A stretch of 64,000 nucleotides of DNA from Duganella phyllosphaerae (GTDB taxonomy: Bacteria > Pseudomonadota > Gammaproteobacteria > Burkholderiales > Burkholderiaceae_D): contig NZ_LROM01000081.1 in assembly GCF_001758785.1 (NCBI RefSeq), forward strand, positions 1 to 64,000, given 5' to 3'. The notes under the pieces were generated by a model, which made no database searches, was not told the DNA's origin, and was given only the letters and a program-made list of their open reading frames with translations. Positions 18,909 to 27,712 of this stretch are shown one piece after another. Made by a program: the position numbers and the translations under genes. Position 1 is the stretch's first letter; each line of letters opens with the position of its first letter.

Positions 18909-20041
18909 AGAATCACGCCACCGTCGTCTCCGCCCATCCGCTCGAGCTCATTCCCGGCTTTGACCGCTGGCCCGCCTCGCGCTCGCGCAACATCGTCTAT
19001 ACCGCCGTTTTCAGCTCCCTGATCGCGGTGGTGCTGACGGCCGGGCGCACGCTGTTCTCGGATGGCGGCCCGCCGGCGGGGCGCTACCTGCTGCACATGC
19101 TGCTGGTGGCCAACCTGTGCGGACTGTTCATCCACGGCGGCATGCTGCTGTTCAATTACTGCTTCAACGACTGGCCGCGCCGCCTGCGCGGCTTGCCCCG
19201 GGTAGCGCTGCACGTGGGGTTCAGCGTAGCCAGCGTGATGGCGGCCATTGCGCTGGCCAACCTGCTGCTGAGCGGCGCGCCGGCGCTGCGCGTGCTGGCG
19301 CGGCCGGCCGCGATCGTCGAGTATACGCTGATCGCGGCGGTCATCGCCGGCTTCATGCTGCTGGTGCGGCGCGGCGCCGAGCGGCGCGTGCAGGCAGCCA
19401 TGGACCAGGCGCGCCAGCAGGAGGCGGCGGCAGCGACTGCGCGCCTGCTGGCCGAAGCGCGCCTGCGCGCCCTGCAGGCGCAGATCGAGCCGCACTTCCT
19501 GTACAACACGCTGGCCAACGTGGTGAGCCTGATAGGCACCCAGCCGGGCCAGGCGCGCTACATGCTCGAGCGCTTCATCGATTACCTGCGCGCCAGCCTG
19601 GACACGAGTCGCAGCGAGGCCACCACGCTCGGCGACGAGGCCCGCCTGCTGGCCGCCTACCTCGACGTGCTGGCCGTGCGCATGGGGCCGCGCCTGCGTT
19701 ACCGGATCAACGTGCCGGCCGAACTGAAAGGCGTCACCATCGCCCCGATGCTGTTGCAGCCGGTGGTGGAAAACGCGATTGCCCACGGCCTCGAGCCGAA
19801 GGTGGACGGCGGCGAGGTGACGATCGCCGCCGGCATTGCCGACGGCCTGCTGTGCATCACGATCACCGACACCGGCGTGGGTCTGTCCGGCACGCAGTCG
19901 CACAAGCCCGGGGGCGGAGTGGGCCTGGGCAACCTGCGCGAACGCCTGCGCACCCTGCACGGCGCTGCTGCCAGGGTGGAGCTGCTGGAAAATCAACCGT
20001 GCGGCGTAGTGGTGCGCATTGCGCTGCCGCTGCCGTCTTGA
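18905..20041 (+). CDS. LytS-type sensor histidine kinase
   Basis: A 378-residue kinase with four hydrophobic segments between about residues 28 and 150 and almost no periplasmic domain. A short coiled coil follows, then the His_kinase core with H197 (QIEPHFLYNTLANVVSLIG) and an ATPase domain containing GVGLGNLRERL. This is the LytS/YehU class, which works with LytTR regulators. It begins in the ATGA overlap of the carotenoid oxygenase, and its partner follows 23 nt downstream. The sensed cue is probably membrane-borne, given the lack of an extracellular domain. Confidence 0.93.
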   Translation: MKNHATVVSAHPLELIPGFDRWPASRSRNIVYTAVFSSLIAVVLTAGRTLFSDGGPPAGRYLLHMLLVANLCGLFIHGGMLLFNYCFNDWPRRLRGLPRVALHVGFSVASVMAAIALANLLLSGAPALRVLARPAAIVEYTLIAAVIAGFMLLVRRGAERRVQAAMDQARQQEAAAATARLLAEARLRALQAQIEPHFLYNTLANVVSLIGTQPGQARYMLERFIDYLRASLDTSRSEATTLGDEARLLAAYLDVLAVRMGPRLRYRINVPAELKGVTIAPMLLQPVVENAIAHGLEPKVDGGEVTIAAGIADGLLCITITDTGVGLSGTQSHKPGGGVGLGNLRERLRTLHGAAARVELLENQPCGVVVRIALPLPS

Positions 20042-20064
20042 ACAACGAGGATCACATCGCTACC

Positions 20065-20862
20065 ATGAACAATTGCCCGCGCGCGGTCATCGCCGACGAC
20101 GAAGCCCACCTGCGGGACTACCTGGAGCAGCAACTGGCCGGCGCATGGCCGGAACTGCGCGTGGCCGGCCGCGCTGCCAACGGCATCGAAGCGCTGCGCC
20201 TGATCGACGAGGAGGCGCCCGACGTGGTTTTCCTCGACATCCGCATGCCCGGCATGACGGGGCTGGACGTGGCGGCGCGGCTGGTGGAAGCCGGCCGGCC
20301 GCCGCACATGGTGTTCGTGACCGCCTATGACCAGTACGCAGTGCAGGCGTTCGAGCATTCGGCGCTCGACTACCTGCTCAAGCCGGCGTCGCTCGAGCGC
20401 CTGGCAAAAACCGTGGCCAAGCTCAAGGCTGCGCTGGCGGCCCCCAGCGCAGCGGCGGCGCCGCCGGTCGATGCGCTGCGCGCCTTGCTGGCCCAGATGG
20501 GGACTGTGGTCGTACCCGCGCCGGCAGCGGCACCGGCGCCGCTGCAATGGATACGCGCCTCGCAAGGCGAACAAACCCGCCTGATCGCGGTGGACGAGGT
20601 GGTGTACTTCCAGAGTAACGACAAGTACACCAGCGTGGTGCTGGCCGAGGGCGAATGCCTGATCCGCACGCCGATCAGCAAGCTGCGCGAGCAGCTCGAT
20701 GCGCAGCAGTTCTGGCAGATCCATCGCAGCGTGATCGTGGCGGCGCGCCACGTGGCGGGCACGCGCCACGATTTTCGGGGCAGGTTGATGGTGCAGCTGA
20801 AGGACCGCGCCGAGCAGCTCGTGGTGAGCCGCGCTTACGCGGACCTGTTCAGGCAGATGTGA
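20065..20862 (+). CDS. LytTR family response regulator
   Basis: A 265-residue regulator. Receiver domain: DDE at 11-13, phosphoacceptor D58 (VVFLDIRMPG) and K in LLKPASLERL. An Ala/Pro linker leads to a C-terminal LytTR DNA-binding domain (about 165-265), with VDEVVYFQSNDKYTSVV and FWQIHRSVIVAARHV. The ATG at 20065 opens directly into the receiver fold. It is the last gene of the DUF2141 / carotenoid oxygenase / kinase / regulator group; the converging purT gene ends only 3 nt after it. Confidence 0.94.
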   Translation: MNNCPRAVIADDEAHLRDYLEQQLAGAWPELRVAGRAANGIEALRLIDEEAPDVVFLDIRMPGMTGLDVAARLVEAGRPPHMVFVTAYDQYAVQAFEHSALDYLLKPASLERLAKTVAKLKAALAAPSAAAAPPVDALRALLAQMGTVVVPAPAAAPAPLQWIRASQGEQTRLIAVDEVVYFQSNDKYTSVVLAEGECLIRTPISKLREQLDAQQFWQIHRSVIVAARHVAGTRHDFRGRLMVQLKDRAEQLVVSRAYADLFRQM

Positions 20863-20865
20863 CGG

Positions 20866-22077
20866 TCAGGAGGCAATGACCGGCGTTACTTTCGACGCGG
20901 CCAGTTTGGCGCGTTCGCGCGCAAGGTCGGTGTCCGAAGCGGTCGCCAGCGCCACGCCCATGCGCCGCCTTGCAAACGACTCCGGCTTGCCGAACAGGCG
21001 CACGTCCGCACCGGGCACCCGCAGTGCGTCGGCCAGGCCGTCGAAAGCGATGCCTTGTGCCTCGTGCCGGCCGTAGATCACGGCGGACGCGCCGGGTGCG
21101 CGCAGCGACACATCGACCGGCAGGCCGAGGATGGCGCGGGCGTGGATCTCGAATTCGCTCTGGGTCTGGGTAGCCATGGTGACCATGCCGGTGTCGTGCG
21201 GGCGCGGGCTCACTTCCGAGAACCACACCATGTCGCCCTTGACGAACAGCTCCACGCCGAACAGGCCCAGGCCACCGAGGTCGCCAGTGACCTTGGCGGC
21301 GATGTCCTGCGCCCGTTCGAGCGCCAGCGGATGCATGGCGCACGGCTGCCACGATTCCACGTAGTCGCCTTGCACCTGCACGTGGCCGATCGGCGCGCAG
21401 AACTGCGTGGTCACCTGGCCGTGTTGATCGACCGAGCGCACCGTCAGCAGCGTGATCTCGTAGTCGAAATCGATGAAGCCTTCGACGATCACCCGGCCCG
21501 CATCGACCCGGCTGCCGGCGGCGGCATGGTCCCAGGCGGCTGCCACTTCGGCGGCGCTGTCGATTTTCGACTGGCCCTTGCCCGACGACGACATCACCGG
21601 CTTGATCACGCACGGAAAACCGATCTGCGCGGTGGCCTGTTCCAGCTCGGCCAGGCTGCTGGCAAAGCGGTACGGCGACGTGGCCAGGCCCAGCGTCTCG
21701 GCGGCCAGCACGCGGATGCCTTCGCGGTTCATGGTCAGCTGGGCGGCGCGCGCGGTGGGGATGCAGGTGATCTTGCCGGCCTGCTCGAGCGCGGCCAGTG
21801 TGTCGGTGGCGATGGCCTCGATTTCAGGCACCACCAGGTGCGGCTGCTCGCGTTCGATCAGCGCGGCCAGCGCGGCGCCGTCGGTCATGTCGATCACGTG
21901 GGAGCGGTGCGCCACCTGGTGGCCGGGCGCGTTGGGGTAGCGGTCCACCGCGATGGTCTCCACACCCAGCCGTTGCAGGGCGATGATGACTTCCTTGCCC
22001 AGCTCGCCGGAGCCGAGCAGCATGACCTTGGTGGCCGACGGCGAGAGCGGCGTGCCGATAATGCGTGCAGTGTTCAT
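20866..22077 (-). CDS. purT: Formate-dependent phosphoribosylglycinamide formyltransferase
   Basis: A 403-residue ATP-grasp enzyme. It makes formyl-GAR from GAR, formate and ATP, the folate-independent version of step 3 in purine synthesis. It starts [20 protein letters not shown] with the nucleotide motif [11 protein letters not shown]. The ATP-grasp signatures [15 protein letters not shown] and [12 protein letters not shown] and the substrate loop [13 protein letters not shown] are all present, and the length is normal for PurT. The DUF481 gene lies 13 nt upstream on the same strand and may be cotranscribed. Confidence 0.97.
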   Translation of the reverse strand: MNTARIIGTPLSPSATKVMLLGSGELGKEVIIALQRLGVETIAVDRYPNAPGHQVAHRSHVIDMTDGAALAALIEREQPHLVVPEIEAIATDTLAALEQAGKITCIPTARAAQLTMNREGIRVLAAETLGLATSPYRFASSLAELEQATAQIGFPCVIKPVMSSSGKGQSKIDSAAEVAAAWDHAAAGSRVDAGRVIVEGFIDFDYEITLLTVRSVDQHGQVTTQFCAPIGHVQVQGDYVESWQPCAMHPLALERAQDIAAKVTGDLGGLGLFGVELFVKGDMVWFSEVSPRPHDTGMVTMATQTQSEFEIHARAILGLPVDVSLRAPGASAVIYGRHEAQGIAFDGLADALRVPGADVRLFGKPESFARRRMGVALATASDTDLARERAKLAASKVTPVIAS

Positions 22078-22090
22078 GGTTGTAAAAATA

Positions 22091-22861
22091 TCAGAACGAA
22101 TAGACCAGGGTGACCGAGGTCTGGGTATCGGTGTTTTTCTTGTCGTCCGGGACACTGGTGTCGTTGCGCACGCTGAACGCCGCCTTCATCTGCATGGTGC
22201 TGTTGATCTTGGTGGCCAGCGAGGTCTCGGCGGTGGAGTGGGTGTTCGACGTGCCGCGTTCCACCGTGACCAGCTGGCTGAACAAGGCCGATTCGCTCAG
22301 GCGCCATTTCAGGTTGGCGGCAGCGCGCACCGTCATGCCGTTTTCGGTCTCGCCAGTGGAGCGCTCGCCACGGAAATAGCCCGGACCGAGTTCACCGTCG
22401 AGTGTCAGGTTTTCCGCGCCATACAGGCGGGTACCGTAACCGACGCCAACGGTCGAATACTTGGTGTAAGCGCCGAATTTATCGTTGACGTGGGTGGCCA
22501 GCGCAAACAGCCGGTCGTTGTCTTCCAACAGCTTGTAGGCGGTCTTGCCGGATACCGCGTAGCGCTGCGCCGAGCGTTCGCGCGATTTGCTGCCGTCGTC
22601 GTTGGTGACCTGCTCATCCTTGAAGAAGCCGGACAGCACGTATTCGTTGCTAAAGTCCGGCAACTCCTGTTTGGCATCGATCTTGCCGGTCACCGAGGTA
22701 CCGACGGTGTTGCCGGAAGTGGAAATGGCGCCCAGTTCGGCCGAGGTGCTCCAGCCATACGGCGGCGGCGTGTCGAATGCGGCGGCATTGCCGCACAGCA
22801 GGGTCAGGGCGAGCGGGGTAACGAGCAGGGAAGATTTCATGGGCATGGTGAGCAGGTTCAT
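22091..22861 (-). CDS. DUF481 outer-membrane beta-barrel protein
   Basis: A 256-residue protein of the YdiY/DUF481 family: signal peptide, [22 protein letters not shown] at the mature N-terminus, alternating beta-strands throughout, and a terminal phenylalanine (VTLVYSF) as expected for BAM-inserted barrels. Function is unknown in this family; a salt or acid response is reported for some members. Three starts are possible (22861, 22846 and 22840). The last, [15 protein letters not shown], gives the most standard signal peptide, and none has a clear ribosome site. It sits just upstream of purT, without an obvious functional link. Confidence 0.88.
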   Translation of the reverse strand: MNLLTMPMKSSLLVTPLALTLLCGNAAAFDTPPPYGWSTSAELGAISTSGNTVGTSVTGKIDAKQELPDFSNEYVLSGFFKDEQVTNDDGSKSRERSAQRYAVSGKTAYKLLEDNDRLFALATHVNDKFGAYTKYSTVGVGYGTRLYGAENLTLDGELGPGYFRGERSTGETENGMTVRAAANLKWRLSESALFSQLVTVERGTSNTHSTAETSLATKINSTMQMKAAFSVRNDTSVPDDKKNTDTQTSVTLVYSF

Positions 22862-23047
22862 GGCGCTTGATGGCTTGATGGCCTATCGGGTTATTGGCTC
22901 AATAAGCGCGCGCCAGGCAACATTGCTAAAGGTTTACGGATGAGGTGCTATTGTACCTGACGACTCCTTGCGTGTGGTTCCGTACAGATTTCATGCGGTC
23001 CTTCGGCGAACATGGCGCATCGTTACAGAACACGCCAGGAGGCGGCC

Positions 23048-23473
23048 ATGAACACCAACCATCCGATCACGGGCGCGACCGTCGCCGTCCTGCTTTGCGC
23101 CGCACTGGCCGCAGTTGCCGGCAGCGCGCAAGCCCAGGTGAATCGTTGCGTCGATGCCGGCGGACGGGTCACGCTTACCGACGAACCGTGCCCCGGCAAT
23201 AGCCGCGCCGTCAAAGACGACGTCAGCGACAGCGGCGCGGTCGGACTGGTGGTTACCACTGGCGCCCAATCCGCGCACCTGGCCGATGCCGCTTATCCGC
23301 CGGAACCTGCCCCTGTGGTTACCGGTCTGACGCGCAGCCGCTGGGCCGACCTGCCGCGCCCGCTGACGCGCAAAACCGTCGGCACCGACGCCGCTACCCT
23401 GCAAAGCGCGCGTACCACCATGCTGATGCAGGACGAACTGCGGCGCCAGAACCGTTCCATCGCTAACCGTTAA
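23048..23473 (+). CDS. DUF4124 domain protein, periplasmic
   Basis: A 141-residue exported protein. A strong AGGAGG sits 5 nt before the ATG at 23048, which fixes the start. Signal peptide to SAQAQ, then the short DUF4124 motif VNRCVDAGGRVTLTDEPCPG with two cysteines that may pair. The rest is low-complexity. Function is not known; such domains are common in beta-proteobacterial envelope proteins. The 3' end overlaps the converging LysR gene by 11 nt. Confidence 0.85.
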   Translation: MNTNHPITGATVAVLLCAALAAVAGSAQAQVNRCVDAGGRVTLTDEPCPGNSRAVKDDVSDSGAVGLVVTTGAQSAHLADAAYPPEPAPVVTGLTRSRWADLPRPLTRKTVGTDAATLQSARTTMLMQDELRRQNRSIANR

Positions 23474-24386
23474 GTTTCTCGTCGGCAGCGCTGTTGATAT
23501 AGGCGCTTAACCCTTCGGCCAGGGCGCCAAAGGCGGCCATGCAGGCAGAATTGCCGCGCAGGTTTTCATGCATGGCCAACCATGTTTCCAGCGGTATCGT
23601 CAACAAGTCGGGCAAGACTCGCACCAGCGCGGGATCGCGCTGCGCCAGGCGCACCTGGCAGATGCCCACACCCAACCCGGCGCGGATCGCCGCCAGGTGC
23701 ACCAGGTCGCTGTTGCTGCGCAGCGCATAGTGGGCCTCGTTCAGCGGCGCCATCTGCTCCATCAGCTTGCGGGTAAAGGCGTTGTGCGTGTCCACGCCGA
23801 TCAGCGCGTGGTGCGCCAGGTCTTCGTACGTTTGCGGGGTTCCGCTTCGCTCGAGATAGTCGCGTCGCGCATGCCATCCCACCTCGATCACGCCCAGCCG
23901 GCGCGCCACCAGCGCGTCCTGGTCCGGGCGCTGCATGCGCACGGCAATGTCGGCGTCCCGGCGCAGCAGGTTTTCAATCCGGTTCGATAACGCCAGCTCC
24001 ACGGTGATGCCGGGATGCCTGCGCGCCAGCGCCGCCAGGATTGGCGGCAACACTTCCACTCCGATCACCTCGCTGGCCGTCAACCTCACCGTGCCGGTAA
24101 TGTCCGGACCGGCGCCCAGGTTCGAGGCGGCGCGCAACATCGCGGCCGACGTGGCCGCCAGCGTCTCCGCGTATGGGCGCAGCGCCTGCGCCGCTTCGGT
24201 GCCGGCAAACCCGGCGGGAGAACGCACGAACAGGGTCAGGCCGAGCGCCTGCTCCAGCGCGTCGATATGCCGGCCAACCGTAGGCTGTGTCAGGCCCAGC
24301 GCCCGCGCCGCGCCGGACAACGAACCTTCGCGCAACACGGCCAGCAGGGTGCGATATAAATTCCAGCCCGGATCAAATTCAGTCAT
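23463..24386 (-). CDS. LysR family transcriptional regulator
   Basis: A 307-residue LysR regulator. N-terminal winged helix-turn-helix (about 8-68) with LREGSLSGAARALGLTQPTVGRHIDAL, then a substrate-binding-like effector domain (about 95-300). The start MTEFDPGWNLYRTL at 24386 gives the usual spacing to the DNA-binding helix. It is transcribed away from an NAD-binding protein gene across 88 bp that contain a T-N11-A palindrome, the usual arrangement of a LysR regulator with its target. The effector is unknown. Confidence 0.94.
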   Translation of the reverse strand: MTEFDPGWNLYRTLLAVLREGSLSGAARALGLTQPTVGRHIDALEQALGLTLFVRSPAGFAGTEAAQALRPYAETLAATSAAMLRAASNLGAGPDITGTVRLTASEVIGVEVLPPILAALARRHPGITVELALSNRIENLLRRDADIAVRMQRPDQDALVARRLGVIEVGWHARRDYLERSGTPQTYEDLAHHALIGVDTHNAFTRKLMEQMAPLNEAHYALRSNSDLVHLAAIRAGLGVGICQVRLAQRDPALVRVLPDLLTIPLETWLAMHENLRGNSACMAAFGALAEGLSAYINSAADEKLNG

Positions 24387-24393
24387 ACTAAAT

Positions 24394-24410
24394 TGTATAG
24401 CAGCTATACA
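24394..24410. promoter_or_regulatory. Probable LysR operator
   Basis: Bases 24394-24410 read TGTATAG-CAG-CTATACA, a perfect 7-bp inverted repeat whose core TATAGCAGCTATA fits the T-N11-A LysR box. It lies 8 bp before the LysR start and about 65 bp before the divergent gene. That suits autoregulation plus control of the NAD-binding protein. Confidence 0.75.
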
Positions 24411-24474
24411 GTCTTGGTCGATTTTCTTTTGACGCCGTCGAGCGCACACTGGCTCCATCATTTACCGGGAGACC

Positions 24475-25494
24475 ATGATGGAACAGCAAAAAACGGCATT
24501 GGTATTGGGCGCCACCGGCGGCATTGGCGGCGCGGTGGCACGGTTGCTGGTGGCGCGCGGTTGGCGCGTGCGGGCGCTGCACCGGGAGCCAGCGCAGGTG
24601 CAGCGCAGCGGCGACGGCTTCGAATGGCTGCACGGCGACGCCATGCAGCGCCAGGACGTAGTGGCGGCGGCACAAGGCGCCGCGCTGATTGTCCATGCGG
24701 TCAACCCGCCCGGCTACCGCGATTGGGACAAACTGGTGCTGCCGATGATTGACAACACCATTGCGGCGGCGCGGGCCGGTGGCGCGCGCATCTTGCTCCC
24801 GGGCACGGTGTACAACTTCGGTCCGGACGCCTTGCCCGGGATTGCCGAAGACGCGCCGCAGCACCCGGTTACGCGCAAGGGCGGGATCCGGGTGGCGCTC
24901 GAGACGCGGCTGCAAGCGGCGGCGGCCGATGGCGTACGCACCCTGATCGTGCGCGCCGGCGACTTCTTCGGGCCCGATGCTGGTAACAGTTGGTTCGCCC
25001 AGGGCCTGGTCAAACCGGGGCTGCCGGTGACGGCGATCAGCTATCCGGGCCGCCCTGGCGTCGGCCACCAATGGGCATACCTGCCCGACGTCGCGGAAAC
25101 CATGCTGCGGTTGCTGGAGCAGGAAGCGCGGCTGGACACCTTCGCGTGCTTTCACATGGCGGGCCATTGGGACGCCGATGGCACGCAAATGATTGCCGCC
25201 ATCGCCCGCGCAGCGGGGCGCCCCGGCCTGCGGACACGGTCGTTTCCGTGGTGGCTGGCCACGCTGGCGGCGCCGTTCGTGCCGCTGATGCGCGAGATGC
25301 GCGAAATGGCGTATTTATGGCGACAGCCGGTACGCATGCCCAACGCGCGCTTGCTCGAGCTGCTGGGCCACGAACCGCACACACCGCTGGACGTGGCCGT
25401 GCACGCCACGCTGGCGGGCCTGGGCTGCCTGCCGATTCCCAGCAATGCTGCCGATACTGCCGGTGCTTCCAGTCACGCAGCGGCGCAACGATAA
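24475..25494 (+). CDS. NAD(P)-binding protein, atypical SDR / epimerase-like
   Basis: A 339-residue Rossmann protein with GATGGIGGAVARLLVARGW at the N-terminus, the nucleotide-binding glycine motif of extended/atypical SDR proteins. It then resembles NAD-dependent epimerase/dehydratase and NmrA-like proteins (LLPGTVYNFGPDAL, RAGDFFGPDAG). A YxxxK catalytic pair is not obvious, so the reaction cannot be named. Tandem ATGs lie at 24475 and 24478; the GGGAG ribosome site spaces better with 24478. It is divergent from the LysR gene and is probably its target. Confidence 0.85.
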   Translation: MMEQQKTALVLGATGGIGGAVARLLVARGWRVRALHREPAQVQRSGDGFEWLHGDAMQRQDVVAAAQGAALIVHAVNPPGYRDWDKLVLPMIDNTIAAARAGGARILLPGTVYNFGPDALPGIAEDAPQHPVTRKGGIRVALETRLQAAAADGVRTLIVRAGDFFGPDAGNSWFAQGLVKPGLPVTAISYPGRPGVGHQWAYLPDVAETMLRLLEQEARLDTFACFHMAGHWDADGTQMIAAIARAAGRPGLRTRSFPWWLATLAAPFVPLMREMREMAYLWRQPVRMPNARLLELLGHEPHTPLDVAVHATLAGLGCLPIPSNAADTAGASSHAAAQR

Positions 25495-25514
25495 GGGAGC
25501 GCTGCAGGCCAGCG

Positions 25515-25973
25515 TCAGGGTTCGACCGAGTGGGTCTTTTTCAGGCAGCGCAGCACGAACGTCGAGCGGCTATGCTTGAGTCCTGGCAATTTGTAGAGTT
25601 TGCGGCGCAGAAATTCCTCGTAGCCGGCAGTGCCGGCCACCGCCACCTTGATCAGGTAGTCGTAGTCGCCGGTGAGCAGGTACGCTTCCATCACCTCGGG
25701 CAGTTCGGCCAGGGCCTGGCCGAATTTATCGAAGATCTCGTCGTCGTGGCGGTCGAGCGTGACTTCGATGATCACCGTGTCGGGGTAGCCCAGCCCGGTC
25801 TGGTTGAGCAGGGCGGTGTAGCCCTCGATCAGGCCGGCCTGCTCGAGCGCGCGTACCCGGTTCCAGCACGGCGTGGTGGACAATCCGACCAGTTCGGCCA
25901 GCTTGGTGTTGGACAGGCGGCCGTCGCGCCGCAGCGCGCGCAGGATGCGGCGGTCGATCTCATCGATTTCCAT
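25515..25973 (-). CDS. Lrp/AsnC family transcriptional regulator
   Basis: A 152-residue regulator: N-terminal helix-turn-helix (MEIDEIDRRILRALRRDGR, then LAELVGLSTTPCWNRVRALE) and a C-terminal RAM/ACT-like domain with VMEAYLLTGDYDYLIKV. It binds small molecules, often amino acids, and acts as an oligomer (family knowledge). I chose the ATG at 25973, since upstream residues do not belong to the fold. The ACT-like protein starts divergently 125 bp away and may be a target. Confidence 0.94.
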   Translation of the reverse strand: MEIDEIDRRILRALRRDGRLSNTKLAELVGLSTTPCWNRVRALEQAGLIEGYTALLNQTGLGYPDTVIIEVTLDRHDDEIFDKFGQALAELPEVMEAYLLTGDYDYLIKVAVAGTAGYEEFLRRKLYKLPGLKHSRSTFVLRCLKKTHSVEP

Positions 25974-26098
25974 GATCAATCCTGAAAAGAAGTTTATTCC
26001 AGGTATTTTACTAGCCACAGCAGAACCTTCCGCCAAACACCGTTCAATGCAGAAAACCAGGGAGCCTATTCCCGGGTGCAGGCGCTATTCTGAATGGC

Positions 26099-26347
26099 AT
26101 GAAACCTACCGAAAAAAGCTACCGTTTTTGCCTCGAGCCCGACGCTCCCATCGCCACGCTGGAGCAGGTGCTGGCCATCGTGCGCCGGCTCGATCTCGAC
26201 TTGCAGGCGCTGCGCACCACGGCTACGCCGGGCGGCGTGGAAGTGCTGCTGCGGTTGGCCAGCATGGAGCCGGAGCCACTGACCCTGTGCCGGATGCGGC
26301 TGCACAACCTGGTCGGCGTGCTGCCGATCCGCGAAAGTCAGGTGTAG
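26099..26347 (+). CDS. Small ACT-domain-like protein (IlvM-like)
   Basis: An 82-residue protein. Pattern: YRFCLEPDAPIATLEQVLAI, then VRRLDLDLQALRTT, then VEVLLRLAS and LCRMRLHNLVGVL. This follows the beta-alpha-beta-beta-alpha-beta order of an ACT domain and resembles IlvM, the small regulatory subunit of acetolactate synthase II. No large subunit is adjacent, so an IlvM role is only a suggestion. It is divergent from the Lrp regulator and overlaps the converging permease by 10 nt. Confidence 0.7.
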   Translation: MKPTEKSYRFCLEPDAPIATLEQVLAIVRRLDLDLQALRTTATPGGVEVLLRLASMEPEPLTLCRMRLHNLVGVLPIRESQV

Positions 26348-27642
26348 CTATACTTGACCAGGAACACCGCGGCAATGATCCAGACTACCGGCTTGACCTG
26401 GCGCGCCTGGCCGGTGAGCAGCTTGAGGCCGGCATAGGTGATGAAGCCGAAGGCGATGCCGTGGGCGATCGAATACGTGAAGGGGATTACCAGCGCGGTA
26501 ATCGCGGCCGGTACGCTTTCGGTGGTTTCGGTCCAGTCCACGTCGACCAGGTCGCGCAGCATCAGGCAGGCGACGAACAGCAGCGCCGGCGCGGTAGCGT
26601 AGGCTGGCACCACGCCGGCGATCGGCGCGAAGAACAGCGCGGCCAGGAACAGCGCGGCCACCACCACGGCGGTCAGCCCGGTACGGCCCCCTGCCTGGAC
26701 GCCGGCGGCGCTTTCCAGGTAAGCCGTGGTGCTGGACGTGCCCAGCATGGAGCCGGCCAGGATGGCGCCGCTGTCGGCCATCAGCGCCTTGTTCAGGCGC
26801 GCCATCTTGCCGCCGACCAGCAGACCGGCGCGGCTGGCCACGCCCATCAGGGTGCCGGTGGCGTCGAATAGTTCCACCAGGAAAAACACCAGCACCACGT
26901 TAAACAGGCCGATCGACAGCGCGCCCGACAGGTCGAGGTGGAAGAAGGTCGGTGCGATCGACGGCGGCAGCGACATGAAGCCCTTGAAGGTATTGCCACC
27001 GAAGAAGAAGCTGAGCACCGTGACGGCAACGATGCCGATCAACAGCGCGCCCGGCACCTTCAGTCGGTCGAGCGTGACGATCAGCAGGAAACCGAACACG
27101 GCCATAATGGTGTGCGGGTTGTGCATGTCGCCCACCGTGACCAGGGTGGCTGGGCTGCCTATTACCAGGCCCGAACTCTTCATGGCGATCAGCGCCAGGA
27201 AGAGCCCCAGGCCCACGGTAATGGCCACCCGCAGCGAATGCGGGATGCCGTTGACGATGTGCTCGCGCACCTTGAAGATGCTGACCAGGAAGAACAGGCA
27301 GCCGGAGATGAACACCGCGCCCAGCGCCGATTGCCACGGCACGCCCATGCCCAGCACCACGGCGTAGGCAAAATATGCGTTCAGGCCCATGCCGGGCGCC
27401 ATGCCGATCGGGTAGTTGGCATACAGGCCCATGATCAGGCTGCCAATCGCGGCTGCCACGCAGGTGGCCACGAAGACCGCGTCGCGCGGCATGCCGGCGT
27501 CGCCGAGAATGGTGGGGTTGACGAAGATGATGTAGGCCATCGTCAGGAAGGTGGTCAGGCCGGCCACCACTTCGGTGCGGACATTGCTGCCATGCTCGGG
27601 CAGCTGGAAAAATCGGGAAATCGGCGACTGATGAGAGGACAC
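26338..27642 (-). CDS. NCS2 family purine permease (AzgA/GhxP type)
   Basis: A 434-residue inner-membrane transporter with about 12-14 helices. It belongs to the AzgA-like branch of NCS2, which moves guanine, hypoxanthine or adenine with protons. Landmarks: AGLTTFLTMAYIIFVNPTIL near the N-terminus, GMAPGMGLNAYFAYAVVLGMG, and the later SGAILAGSMLGTSSTTAYLE with the catalytic-type TSSTT stretch. The start is a GTG at 27642 preceded by AGGAG at good spacing; upstream in-frame residues are basic and non-hydrophobic. Substrate is inferred from the family. Confidence 0.93.
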   Translation of the reverse strand: MSSHQSPISRFFQLPEHGSNVRTEVVAGLTTFLTMAYIIFVNPTILGDAGMPRDAVFVATCVAAAIGSLIMGLYANYPIGMAPGMGLNAYFAYAVVLGMGVPWQSALGAVFISGCLFFLVSIFKVREHIVNGIPHSLRVAITVGLGLFLALIAMKSSGLVIGSPATLVTVGDMHNPHTIMAVFGFLLIVTLDRLKVPGALLIGIVAVTVLSFFFGGNTFKGFMSLPPSIAPTFFHLDLSGALSIGLFNVVLVFFLVELFDATGTLMGVASRAGLLVGGKMARLNKALMADSGAILAGSMLGTSSTTAYLESAAGVQAGGRTGLTAVVVAALFLAALFFAPIAGVVPAYATAPALLFVACLMLRDLVDVDWTETTESVPAAITALVIPFTYSIAHGIAFGFITYAGLKLLTGQARQVKPVVWIIAAVFLVKYSYT

Positions 27643-27712
27643 GGGGGGCTCCTGCGGTGAACGGCGTTTTTTTGCGAGGGCGAACAATAGCACGGATGGG
27701 CGCTTTGTTTCT

